The position numbers and the translations under genes were made by a program. Positions 33,737-42,100 of a DNA stretch of 64,000 bases are shown here, piece after piece (positions within the stretch are counted from its first letter, which is position 1; each line of letters opens with the position of its first letter). The DNA lies in contig NZ_JBHZGL010000013.1 in assembly GCF_051900415.1 (NCBI RefSeq), positions 45,911-109,910 of the forward strand, in the 5' to 3' direction. The stretch is from Frateuria_A sp051900415 (lineage in GTDB: Bacteria > Pseudomonadota > Gammaproteobacteria > Xanthomonadales > Rhodanobacteraceae). A model generated the notes under the pieces. That model had not been told where the DNA came from, searched no databases, and worked only from the letters and a program-made list of their open reading frames with translations.

Positions 33737-33764
33737 GAAAAAAAGGGCGGCCCAAGGCCGCCCC
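33737..33764 (-). terminator. Terminator of mdh
   Basis: GGGCGGCC and GGCCGCCC form an 8-base stem with a CAA loop. On the minus strand it is followed by a run of about seven U. It starts 25 bases after the mdh stop. Confidence 0.9.
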
Positions 33765-33787
33765 TTTTCAAACCACATGAGGTGGCC

Positions 33788-34774
33788 TTACTTCTTCGCG
33801 AACAGATGCTCCACGCCACCGCGCTCCTCGCGCAGTTCCTTGTCGGTGGCATCCATGCGGCCACGCGAGAAATCGTTGATTTCCAGGCCCTGCACGATCG
33901 CGTACTTCCCATCCTTCACGGTGACCGGATAGCCATAGATCACCCCCGGCGCGATGCCGTAGGAACCGTCCGACGGGATGCCCATCGACACCCAGTTGCC
34001 CTCTTCGGTACCCAGCGCCCACGAGCGCATGTGGTCGATCGCGGCCGAGGCGGCCGAGGCGGCCGAGGAAGCACCGCGGGCCTTGATGATCGCCGCGCCG
34101 CGCTGCTGCACGGTCGGGATGAAGTCGTTCTCGTACCAGGCCTGGTCGACCAGCGAGAGCGCCGGCTTGCCGTCGACGGTGGCGTGGTGCAGGTCCGGGT
34201 ACTGGGTCGAGCTGTGGTTGCCCCAGATGGTGACCTTCTTGATCTGGGTGGTGTGCTTGCCGGTCTTCTCGGCCAGCTGCGACAACGCGCGGTTGTGGTC
34301 CAGGCGCACCATCGCGGTGAAGCATTTCGGATCGAGGTCCGGCGCGTTCTGCTGGGCGATCAGCGCGTTGGTGTTGGCCGGGTTGCCGACCACCAGCACC
34401 CTCACGTCGCGCTTGGCGTGGTCGTTCAGCGCCTTGCCCTGCGGGCCGAAGATCGCGCCGTTGGCTTCCAGCAGGTCCTTGCGCTCCATGCCCGGGCCGC
34501 GCGGACGGGCGCCGACCAGCAGCGCGTAATCGACGTCCTTGAAGGCGACGTTGACGTCATCGGTCGCCACCACGCCGGCGAGGGTCGGGAACGCGCAGTC
34601 GTTGAGCTCCATCACCACGCCCTGCAGCGCGGGCAGCGCCGGGGTGATCTCCAGCAGGTGCAGGATCACCGGCTGGTCGGGACCCAGCATGTCGCCGGCG
34701 GCGATGCGGAACAGCAGCGCGTAGCCGATCTGGCCAGCGGCACCGGTGACGGCAACTCGAACGGGGGCTTTCAT
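33788..34774 (-). CDS. mdh: Malate dehydrogenase
   Basis: 328 aa. NAD-dependent oxidation of malate to oxaloacetate in the TCA cycle. VTGAAGQIGYALLFRIA is the Rossmann loop, ARPRGPGMERKDLLEANG the mobile loop with substrate Arg residues, and IWGNHSSTQYPD carries the catalytic His. The size and the IWGNHS motif indicate the dimeric, cytosolic-type enzyme. GGAGAAA precedes the ATG. An Ala/Glu-rich stretch near residue 240 (SSAASAASAA) is a small local expansion. Confidence 0.97.
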   Translation of the reverse strand: MKAPVRVAVTGAAGQIGYALLFRIAAGDMLGPDQPVILHLLEITPALPALQGVVMELNDCAFPTLAGVVATDDVNVAFKDVDYALLVGARPRGPGMERKDLLEANGAIFGPQGKALNDHAKRDVRVLVVGNPANTNALIAQQNAPDLDPKCFTAMVRLDHNRALSQLAEKTGKHTTQIKKVTIWGNHSSTQYPDLHHATVDGKPALSLVDQAWYENDFIPTVQQRGAAIIKARGASSAASAASAAIDHMRSWALGTEEGNWVSMGIPSDGSYGIAPGVIYGYPVTVKDGKYAIVQGLEINDFSRGRMDATDKELREERGGVEHLFAKK

Positions 34775-34834
34775 AAGTTTCTCCGGGAATCGGGAATGGA
34801 AAATCGGGAATCGGAAAAGCGGGCGATCCCGGGT

Positions 34835-36034
34835 TTACTGAAGTTCGGCGAAGAACTGCTGGATGCGTTCCAGGCCCGGCTGCAGCTGGGCCGTCGGGCA
34901 GGTGTAGGAAATACGCAGCGAATGCGGCTCGCCGAAGGCGGAGCCGGGCACGCAGGCCACGCCCTTGGCTTCCAGCAGGGCCGCGCAGACGTCCACGTCG
35001 CTGTTGATCGGCGTGCCGTTGTGCGACTTGCCGAAGGCGACGGAGATGTCAGGGAAGGCGTAGAACGCGCCCTGCGGACGCGGGCAGATCACGCCGGGAA
35101 TCGCGCGCAACGCGGCAACCACGATGTCACGCTTCTGCGCGAACTCCGCACACCTGGCCTGCGGCACGTCCTGCGGGCCGCTGAAGGCGGCCACCGCGGC
35201 GGCGGTGATCACTTCCGGCACGCTGGTGATGTGGTTGGAGTTGAGCGTGGTCACCGCCTTGGCCACCGACTCGGGGCCGGCCAGCATGCCCACGCGCCAG
35301 CCCGGCATGCCGTAGGTCTTGGATACCGAATCGACGAACACCAGCCGCTCGCGCAGCTCCGGCCGGGCGAACACGAAGTTGTGGTAGCCGATTCCGTCGA
35401 ACACCATCGAGTTGTAGATGTCGTCGGTGATGATCCAGGTGTCCGGATAGCGCACCAGCACGTCGGCCAGCGCGGCGATCTCCTCGCCCGTGTAGACCAT
35501 GCCGGTCGGGTTGGACGGGTTGTTGAACAGGAACACCTTCGGCTTGCGCTTGAGCGCTTCCTCGAGCTGCGCCGGTGTGAGCTTGTAGTTCTGCGTCGAC
35601 GGGCACGGCAGCACGTTGATCCTGGCGCCGACGATGTCCGCGATGTCGCGATAGGTCGTCCAGTACGGCGCGGCGAAGCAGATCTCCTCGCCCTCGTCCA
35701 GCAGCGCTTCGGCGAGGTTGTAGAGCACCTGCTTGGCGCCGATGCCGATCGAGAGGTTCATGCGGCCGTAGCCGCTGAAGCCGAGCGCCTCGATGTGCCT
35801 GAGGAAGGCGTCCAGCAACGGCTCGGCGCCGCGGTTGCTGCCGTACTGGCCGGAGTCTCGCTCAAGCGATTCGCGCGCCGCGGCGTAGACGTGCTCGCCG
35901 GGCAGGAAGTTGGGGACGCCGATCGAGAAGCTGATGATGTCCCTGCCCTGCGCCTTCAACTGCTTGGCCTTCTCGGCGATGACCATGATCGCGCTGGGCT
36001 TGGCGCGGCCGACACGCTGGGCGAGCTGGGGCAT
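34835..36034 (-). CDS. Aspartate-type aminotransferase (class I, PLP)
   Basis: 399 aa. Fold-type I aminotransferase: NPSNPTG at 172-178, DDIY at 204-207, PLP lysine K239 in DSVSKTYGMPGWR, and the substrate Arg near the C-terminus in RISYTCP. It resembles the aspartate/alanine aminotransferase subgroup AspC-type; aspartate to oxaloacetate would fit its neighbour mdh, but substrate choice is not fixed by sequence. GAGG lies upstream. It is followed by mdh after 60 bases, so the two may be cotranscribed. Confidence 0.9.
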   Translation of the reverse strand: MPQLAQRVGRAKPSAIMVIAEKAKQLKAQGRDIISFSIGVPNFLPGEHVYAAARESLERDSGQYGSNRGAEPLLDAFLRHIEALGFSGYGRMNLSIGIGAKQVLYNLAEALLDEGEEICFAAPYWTTYRDIADIVGARINVLPCPSTQNYKLTPAQLEEALKRKPKVFLFNNPSNPTGMVYTGEEIAALADVLVRYPDTWIITDDIYNSMVFDGIGYHNFVFARPELRERLVFVDSVSKTYGMPGWRVGMLAGPESVAKAVTTLNSNHITSVPEVITAAAVAAFSGPQDVPQARCAEFAQKRDIVVAALRAIPGVICPRPQGAFYAFPDISVAFGKSHNGTPINSDVDVCAALLEAKGVACVPGSAFGEPHSLRISYTCPTAQLQPGLERIQQFFAELQ

Positions 36035-36200
36035 GGCTTCCTCGGGGGGTGTGGGTGAGGTAACCGGCGGATTTTAGCACGCGGCCGGGAAGCTCCCTCT
36101 CCCTTGGGGGCAGCACCAGGAAACGAGGTTTGGTTCCGGGCATACGGACCGGGCGGGGATGGGATGGCTTGCCGCCCTGAGGGCGGGCGCCGGCCCGGCG

Positions 36201-36272
36201 TGTAGGAGCGCACTTGGGCGCGACCGCGTGGCCCGATCGCACATGGCGGTCGCGCCCAAGGGCGCTCCTACA
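36201..36272. repeat. TGTAGGAGCGC-type hairpin repeat
   Basis: The left arm begins TGTAGGAGCGCACTTGGGCG and the right arm ends GCGCTCCTACA, with ~25-base arms and a short loop. This is the TTGGGCGCGACC subtype, shared with the copies at 42029 and 63938. Confidence 0.88.
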
Positions 36273-36329
36273 AGGGACGTTGCGTCCGCCTCGGAGAGCC
36301 CCAGGGGAGTGGCCCAGGTGACTGGCCTT

Positions 36330-36356
36330 CCTCTCCCCGACTGTGTCGAGGAGAGG
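36330..36356 (-). terminator. Possible terminator of the cyclophilin gene
   Basis: CCTCTCC-CCGAC pairs with GTCG-A-GGAGAGG, 22 bases past the stop. No U-tract is present. Confidence 0.45.
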
Positions 36357-36378
36357 ATCCAGATCAGGCGAAGAGGGC

Positions 36379-36888
36379 TCAACCGCGCTGGTCGAGCTTC
36401 TCGTTCCAGTCCTTGATGCGATCGGCTTGCGCGGCCATCAGCGCGTCGACGTCGCCTTCGACGGCCACCCGTTCGATCGTGTCGCCCTGGCGGATCGCAT
36501 TGACGACCTTCTGGTCGTCCCCGCTGACCACTTCGCCGAATACGCTGTGCTTGCCATCCAGCCACGGGGTCGGGCCGTGGGTGATGAAGAACTGGCTGCC
36601 GTTGGTGTGCGGGCCGGCGTTGGCCATGGACAGCACGCCCGGCTTGTCGTGGCGCAGCGAGGGGTGGAACTCGTCCTCGAACTTGTAGCCCGGGCCGCCG
36701 GTGCCAGTGCCCAGCGGGCAGCCGCCCTGGATCATGAAGTCGTTGATGACGCGGTGGAACGACAGGCCGTCGTAGTAGCCGCGGCGGGCCAGGTTAACGA
36801 AGCTGGCGACCGTGACCGGCGCCTTGTCTTCGTGCAGGCGCAGGTGGATCGGACCGCGGTTGGTCTCGAAGGTGACGTTGATGGTCAT
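36379..36888 (-). CDS. Peptidyl-prolyl isomerase, cyclophilin type
   Basis: 169 aa. A single cyclophilin domain without signal peptide, so cytoplasmic: FHRVINDFMIQGG, the catalytic Arg region, and SMANAGPHTNGSQFFIT and WLDGKHSVFGEV are intact. The C-terminal ~25 residues (DVDALMAAQADRIKDWNEKL) extend beyond the usual PpiB end. It catalyses proline isomerisation in protein folding. The start was placed at MTINVTFET. It is monocistronic. Confidence 0.93.
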   Translation of the reverse strand: MTINVTFETNRGPIHLRLHEDKAPVTVASFVNLARRGYYDGLSFHRVINDFMIQGGCPLGTGTGGPGYKFEDEFHPSLRHDKPGVLSMANAGPHTNGSQFFITHGPTPWLDGKHSVFGEVVSGDDQKVVNAIRQGDTIERVAVEGDVDALMAAQADRIKDWNEKLDQRG

Positions 36889-36964
36889 GGGCAAACCCTT
36901 GGGACGTGAGCGAAAGGCCGGCAAGAATAACGCAGCCGCCGGCCGTCGCCCGTGAACTACCGTT

Positions 36965-38650
36965 TCAATGCACCGCGGGCACCTGTGTGCTCTGCGCGGC
37001 GGCGGGCGCCTGCGCGGGCGCGCCCTGCAGCAACTGATGCAGTTTCAGGTACACCGCGTTGGTCCAGCCGAAGCCGATCACATTCGTCGTGTACCCGGCG
37101 GTGATCTTTACGTCCGCGTTGCCCAGCACCATGTTGTATTTCTCGCGGATGGTGCCGTCGTGGGCGAAGCCGGTTTCCACGGTGCCCATGAACTTGCGCG
37201 CGAGGCGCTGCGCATCGTCGTGGAAGCCGTAGGCGTCCAGGCCGGAGATCGCCAGCCAGTTGGTCGGCGCCCAGCCGAACGGCTCATCCCATTGCGCACC
37301 GCTGCTGAGGTTGTCCATCGACAGCCCGCCCTTGCGCTCGAATACGGGCAGGTGCCTGTCCAGCGCGGTGGCCTGCGCCTTGGAGGCGAGCCCCGCCCAG
37401 AGCGGCCAGTAGGTAGTGACGTAGGGTTGCTCCGAGGTCTTGCCGCGGATGAAGTCGTAGTCCATGAACATGCCGCGCTTGTCGTTCCACAGGTACTTGC
37501 CCATGGCCGCCTTCCGCTTCGCTGCGGCATCCGCCCACTGCTGCGCTTCGGCCACCTTGCCCAGCTGCAGCGCGAGGTCATGCAGATCGCGCTCGTAGCG
37601 GTAAAGCAGGCTGTTCAAGCCCACGCCGGCGTAGTGGTGAGTGGTGCCGCCGTAGGGGCCGAAGTGGAAGTTGGTGTCGAAGCCGGACTCACGCATGGCG
37701 CGGTCGCCCAGGTAGTAGTCGGCGCTCAGCCGGTAGCCACTGGCCCAGGCACCGGCGCAGACGGTTGAGGCTTCGATGTCGCAACTGCTGGCTTTCAGCT
37801 TTGCCATCTCGGCGGCATCCGGATGCTCGGACGCTTTCACCAGGTAGCCGGGATCTCGCTGCGGATGCGCCAGCACCCAGCCGATCACGCCACGGTAGTA
37901 CTCGCTGCCGTGCATCTCCGGCACCGGCCCCTGGCCAAGGTCGAAATAGCGCGCCAGGCCGGTGTCGCCGGCGCGGTGCTCGGCTCGCGTCCAGATGTGG
38001 TAGTTCGCGACGACCAGCGGATAGGCGTGTGCCAGCCAGGCATGCCGTTCGGCCTCGTCCTTGAAGGCCTTCGGCGCGGCCAGCACGTCGGACACCATGC
38101 GGCTCAGGAACGGCGGCTGCGAGCGGGTCAGGTAGTAGGTGCGGTTGGCGTTGAGCACGCCGCCGTAGTGCTCGACCTCGAACAGCATGTTGTCGGTCAT
38201 GTCGCGCGCCAGATCGTCGCGGTGGTCGGCGAGCAGACCCAGCTGGATGAAGTAGCTGTCCCAGCCGTACATCTCGTTGAACTGGCCGCCGGGCACTACG
38301 TAGGGCCGGGGCAGGTAGAGCAGGCCTTCGGCCGGAAGCTCCGAGGGCATCAGGTCGCCGAGCCGCTCGATGCGCTTGGGTAGCGTGCGTACCTCCACCT
38401 TGCAGCGTTTGGCGATGTCATCGATGCCGGCGGGCTTGTCCAGGTCGGCGGGCAGGTAGAGCACCGGGCGCGCGTCCATCTTCGGATCGTGCAGCGCCGA
38501 GCAATCGTCCAGCGAGCGCGTGAGGGTGTCCCAGGCCTTGTGGATGTAGGCCTGCGTCTTCGCCGGACTGGGCGTGGCGGCGCTGGCCGCGGTGGAGAGG
38601 ACCAGCGCCGTGGCGCCGAGCAGGGAGACGATCCGCGGACGGGTCTTCAT
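36965..38650 (-). CDS. treA: Periplasmic trehalase, GH37
   Basis: 561 aa. The signal peptide is cut near ASAA-TPS. The GH37 signatures are both present: PGGQFNEMYGWDSYF and QWDEPFGWAP. By analogy with E. coli TreA, the acid is D325 (SGFDTN) and the base E503 (REKYN). It hydrolyses trehalose to two glucoses in the periplasm. The ATG overlaps the stop of the upstream esterase as ATGA. It is the last gene of the TonB-receptor/GH65 locus. The C-terminus is Ala/Gln-rich. Confidence 0.95.
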   Translation of the reverse strand: MKTRPRIVSLLGATALVLSTAASAATPSPAKTQAYIHKAWDTLTRSLDDCSALHDPKMDARPVLYLPADLDKPAGIDDIAKRCKVEVRTLPKRIERLGDLMPSELPAEGLLYLPRPYVVPGGQFNEMYGWDSYFIQLGLLADHRDDLARDMTDNMLFEVEHYGGVLNANRTYYLTRSQPPFLSRMVSDVLAAPKAFKDEAERHAWLAHAYPLVVANYHIWTRAEHRAGDTGLARYFDLGQGPVPEMHGSEYYRGVIGWVLAHPQRDPGYLVKASEHPDAAEMAKLKASSCDIEASTVCAGAWASGYRLSADYYLGDRAMRESGFDTNFHFGPYGGTTHHYAGVGLNSLLYRYERDLHDLALQLGKVAEAQQWADAAAKRKAAMGKYLWNDKRGMFMDYDFIRGKTSEQPYVTTYWPLWAGLASKAQATALDRHLPVFERKGGLSMDNLSSGAQWDEPFGWAPTNWLAISGLDAYGFHDDAQRLARKFMGTVETGFAHDGTIREKYNMVLGNADVKITAGYTTNVIGFGWTNAVYLKLHQLLQGAPAQAPAAAQSTQVPAVH

Positions 38651-39726
38651 GGATGGGCTTCCTCTTGCGGTGGGGCGAGGTGGCGCTCGAAGAACGCCAC
38701 GATGGTGCGGTAGGCCTGCTCCGATTCGGGCAGCTCGGGATCGGAGAAGAACGAATGCCACATGCCTTCCCAGACGTGCAACTCGGCGTCGACACCCGCC
38801 TGCGCCAGCAGCGCGTGGCTGTGGACGACGGAGCTCATCGCCATGTCGCGCGTGCCGGTGATCAGCAGGGTCGGCGGGAAGTGTTTCAGCAGCGCGGGCG
38901 ACAGGCCCGGCTGCACCATCGGGTCGCGCGCATCGATGCCGTGGAAGTACGGCAGCGTGGCGAGGTCCAGCGGCTCGTCCGGTACGCCCTGCCCGTTGAG
39001 CAGCGGGCCCACGTAGGCCGAGTCACCGGCGATGGTCACCAACGAGCCGCAGAAGGTGCCGATCGCGCCCGGCACCGGCAGCTTGTCCGCGATGAAGCGC
39101 GCCACCGCCTCGCCGGCCAGGATGCCGCCGGCGGAGCAGCCATAGATGCCGATCTCGCCGGGCCGATGGCTCTCCAGCAACTTGCGATAGACCGCCTCGA
39201 CATCCTCGCTGGCGGCCGGGAACGTGTGCTCCGGCCCCTGGCGATAGTCCAGCGTGATCACCTCGATGCGGCCGAGGCTGGCAATCGGAATCGCCTCGAC
39301 CAGCCCACCGCTGCCCGCACCCCAGAGGAAAGCGCCACCGTGCAGGTTGATCAGCACGCGATGGCGGTTGACCGGGCTCACGCCCTGCGCCGGCAGCACC
39401 ACGTCGGCACCCACGCCGGCGATGGTTTCGTGGCGCACGGTGACCGGATAGAGCTTGCGCATGCGCGCGGCGCGGTCGCTGTTGAGGCGATCGTAAAAGC
39501 GGCGGCTCTGCTCGATCGGGGCGCTGAGCGGTGGCGCCTGCGCGCCCGCGGCAAGCATCTTCGGAAAGAACGCGCGCGCCTGCGGCGAGGCGAAGCGCGA
39601 ATACGGGATCGCCACCGAGGCGGCAGTCACCGTGCCATCGGGTTTGATCCCGGCCTGGCCACTGGCCAGGGCCGTGGCGGCGCACAGGCAGGCCAGCAGG
39701 ATGGACATCAGGGTGCGCGATTTCAT
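38647..39726 (-). CDS. Secreted alpha/beta hydrolase (HSL-like esterase)
   Basis: 359 aa with a signal peptide (SILLACLCAATALA). HGGAFLWG is the oxyanion loop and GCSAGG holds the nucleophile Ser; Asp in TGTRD and His in GMWHSF complete the triad. This is the hormone-sensitive-lipase (alpha/beta hydrolase 3) family. In this sugar locus it may remove acyl groups from an esterified saccharide (inference). It overlaps its neighbours by four bases on each side, so it is firmly part of the operon. Confidence 0.88.
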   Translation of the reverse strand: MKSRTLMSILLACLCAATALASGQAGIKPDGTVTAASVAIPYSRFASPQARAFFPKMLAAGAQAPPLSAPIEQSRRFYDRLNSDRAARMRKLYPVTVRHETIAGVGADVVLPAQGVSPVNRHRVLINLHGGAFLWGAGSGGLVEAIPIASLGRIEVITLDYRQGPEHTFPAASEDVEAVYRKLLESHRPGEIGIYGCSAGGILAGEAVARFIADKLPVPGAIGTFCGSLVTIAGDSAYVGPLLNGQGVPDEPLDLATLPYFHGIDARDPMVQPGLSPALLKHFPPTLLITGTRDMAMSSVVHSHALLAQAGVDAELHVWEGMWHSFFSDPELPESEQAYRTIVAFFERHLAPPQEEAHP

Positions 39727-42026
39727 GGCCCCTCCTGCGCGGGTCGCCGCGTGAGCACGGCGCGACCGTCGCGGCCGCGGCTCACGGTGATGTCGTAGTA
39801 CGCGCCACGCAAGGCTACGTGCGTGAGCGTGAAGGCGTACCACGTAGGCGGCAGCACCGGCGGATAGGCTTCGACCAGGCCGTCCGGTTGCAGGCGTAGC
39901 CCGGTGAAGCCGTACTCGATGGTCTGCAGCAGGCCGCCGGCGGCGGTGACGAAGTAGCCGGTGTTGTTGTTCGGCGTCTCGGTGCGCACGTTGAACGGCG
40001 GCTGCATCACGCCCGCGTGGCGGTTGCGCTGGAACCAGGCATTGGCTTCCGCGGCGTCGCCCAGCGTGGCGGCGTAGATCGCCATCGGCGCCAGGCCCAT
40101 GCTGTTCGGATCGCGGCGCGACTGGGTGATCGGCGCCATCGCGTAGTCGTAGTCGCGCCGGCGCACGCCCGGCTCCATCGGCAGGTCGAGCGAGGGATAA
40201 GCCAGCATCGGCAGCGAACTGCCGCCCCAGGAATCGATGTCGTGCGGCACAGACGGATCGAAGTCCAGATGGTGGCCCGCCTTCGCATCGAACGGTACGT
40301 AGAGCGTGTCCGCGACCTCCGCCCAGCGTGGGTCGGCCGGGTCGCCCAGCACATCGGCGGCCTGCGCCGCCAGTTGCAGGGCCTTGCGCGCCGAGACGTT
40401 GGTGAAGGTGTCGTTCGGTACGTCGTTGTAGTCCTCGTCCACCGAGGTGACGTGCGCGATCTCGTAGCGCTTGCGTTCGGGCACCCAGGTCGCGCGGCTG
40501 GTCCAGAAGTCCGCCACCGCACGGATCACCGGCCAGCCGTGCTCGCGCAGCCAGCCCTTGTCGCCGCTAGCCAGCCAGTACTGCCACTGCGCAATGGCCA
40601 CGTCGGCGTTGACGTGGATCTCGCGCTCGCCCAGCACGTAGGCGAAGTGCGGCGTCTGTTCGGTGCCGTGCTGCGGATCGGACTCCCACGGATACATCGC
40701 CCCGCGCAGTCTGCGCTCCCGGGCGCGGGCTTCGGCGGCAGGCAGCGTGCGGCTGCGGAAGTCGACCAGCGAGCGGGCGCGCTCCGGATGCAACAGCAGT
40801 AAGGCCGGAAACACCCAGGTGTCGTTGTCCCAGAACACGTGCCCGGCATAGCCCGGCGTCAACCCACACGCACCGCTCGGCCAGGCGGTACCGGGCGTGA
40901 CGTTGGACAAGAGGTAGTAGAGGTCCGAATGCACCATGCGCTGGGACTCGGGATCACCTTCGATGCGGATGTCCGAGCGCCACAGGTCGTGCCAGGCGGC
41001 AACGTGGTCCGCGCGCAGGCGCGCGAAGCCGTCCGTGCGGGCCTGTCGGGCAAGCGCCAGATCCGCCTTCGCGTTGCCGCCCCAGCCTTCGCGCGACAGC
41101 GCCACGAACTTGGCGAAGGAGTAGGTACGGCCCTTGCGCAGCTTCGCCTTGAGCTCGAGGGAAAACCGCCACGGGCTACGGTAGACGCGCGCATCGCTCG
41201 GCACGAGGCCATCGGGTAAGGCTACGGCGACCGCCTCGGCCATCGCCAAGCCCTGTTCGGCGCGCCCGTCCAGTGACAGGGTCAGTGCCTTGGCGTCCCC
41301 GTGCGCGTCGAGCACGTGGGTGTCGCCGTGGTACCACAGCGGCGCGCGATCGGGGGTCGCCGGCGGGATCGCCTGCAGCTTGAGGTTGTTGGCCGCCACG
41401 GCCTCCTGCATCTGCTCGCCGCTGAGGCGGGCCAGCGCAAAGCGCGGCTGGTGCGGCGCCCACAGCGCCAGCGGGAAGGACAGCTCCACCTCGCCGTCGA
41501 ACTCCGGCGTGATCGACAGTTGCGTGGCCGCCAGGTGCGGCGAGGCCTGGCTGACCAGCGAGACGACCTCGATGCGCGTGGCGCGGCCGTGGTCGACGTA
41601 GCGGTAGCGCGTGGTAAGCGTGCCGTCGTGCAGGTCGAGCACCTGTCGGTAATCGCCGAACACGGCCGGATCGAGCGCGACCTGGTTGAGCCAGAAATGG
41701 CCCGCCGCCGAGTTGCCTGTGCTGTAGTCGACGCCGCTCCATCCGGGTATCGCCGCAGGGCGAGAAATGTCGCCCTTGGCGTAGTCCATGAAGGCGACCA
41801 TGTAGGCCAGGTTGTCCTCGGTGCCGCGCGGGGCGCTGAGCGTGGCGACAAAGCCGTTGCCCAGCTGGGTGGGAAAGTAGCTCTGGAAGTCGCGCGCGGT
41901 GGCGGTGAGCAGGAAGCTCGGGTCGGTGGCGGCGGCCGGCGCGGAGAGCGCGAGCGCGGTGCAGGCGATCAGCCATAGCAGCCATAGGGCGAAGCCCTCG
42001 AGCGATCCCCGGCCGGCCAATAACAT
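39723..42026 (-). CDS. Secreted GH65-family glycosidase, copy A
   Basis: 767 aa from the ATG at 42026. A signal peptide ends near APAAA-TDP. The (alpha/alpha)6 barrel has FWDNDTWVFPALLLLHPERA, MYPWESDPQHGTE (containing the likely catalytic Glu) and EIHVNADVAIAQWQYW, all typical of GH65. The overall pattern is closer to the hydrolase branch (acid trehalase, glucosyl-galactosyl-hydroxylysine glucosidase) than to cytoplasmic phosphorylases, in keeping with export. Substrate: an alpha-glucoside, unproven. Codons upstream of this start only translate a hairpin repeat and were excluded. It overlaps the esterase by four bases. Confidence 0.88.
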   Translation of the reverse strand: MLLAGRGSLEGFALWLLWLIACTALALSAPAAATDPSFLLTATARDFQSYFPTQLGNGFVATLSAPRGTEDNLAYMVAFMDYAKGDISRPAAIPGWSGVDYSTGNSAAGHFWLNQVALDPAVFGDYRQVLDLHDGTLTTRYRYVDHGRATRIEVVSLVSQASPHLAATQLSITPEFDGEVELSFPLALWAPHQPRFALARLSGEQMQEAVAANNLKLQAIPPATPDRAPLWYHGDTHVLDAHGDAKALTLSLDGRAEQGLAMAEAVAVALPDGLVPSDARVYRSPWRFSLELKAKLRKGRTYSFAKFVALSREGWGGNAKADLALARQARTDGFARLRADHVAAWHDLWRSDIRIEGDPESQRMVHSDLYYLLSNVTPGTAWPSGACGLTPGYAGHVFWDNDTWVFPALLLLHPERARSLVDFRSRTLPAAEARARERRLRGAMYPWESDPQHGTEQTPHFAYVLGEREIHVNADVAIAQWQYWLASGDKGWLREHGWPVIRAVADFWTSRATWVPERKRYEIAHVTSVDEDYNDVPNDTFTNVSARKALQLAAQAADVLGDPADPRWAEVADTLYVPFDAKAGHHLDFDPSVPHDIDSWGGSSLPMLAYPSLDLPMEPGVRRRDYDYAMAPITQSRRDPNSMGLAPMAIYAATLGDAAEANAWFQRNRHAGVMQPPFNVRTETPNNNTGYFVTAAGGLLQTIEYGFTGLRLQPDGLVEAYPPVLPPTWYAFTLTHVALRGAYYDITVSRGRDGRAVLTRRPAQEGP

Positions 42027-42028
42027 TC

Positions 42029-42090
42029 CTGTAGGAGCGCCCTTGGGCGCGACCCGGATATCCCGGTCGCGCCCAAGGGCGCTCCTACAG
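42029..42090. repeat. TGTAGGAGCGC-type hairpin repeat between the GH65 genes
   Basis: Perfect 26-base arms beginning CTGTAGGAGCGCCCTTGGGC with a 10-base loop. It fills nearly all of the 74-base gap between the two GH65 genes and lies inside the operon. Confidence 0.92.
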
Positions 42091-42100
42091 GGTTCCGGCC

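Larger units (their letters stand above)
36035..36378. other. Intergenic region with repeats, no gene
   Basis: It holds the upstream region of the aminotransferase gene, one TGTAGGAGCGC-type hairpin (36201-36272) and a separate hairpin at 36330-36356 close to the ppiB-like stop. No coding sequence is supported. Confidence 0.6.

Noticed and set aside
33500..36058. 852-codon open frame on the plus strand opposite mdh and the aminotransferase
   Set aside because: It is antisense to two well-conserved enzymes and shows no domain; a shadow frame.
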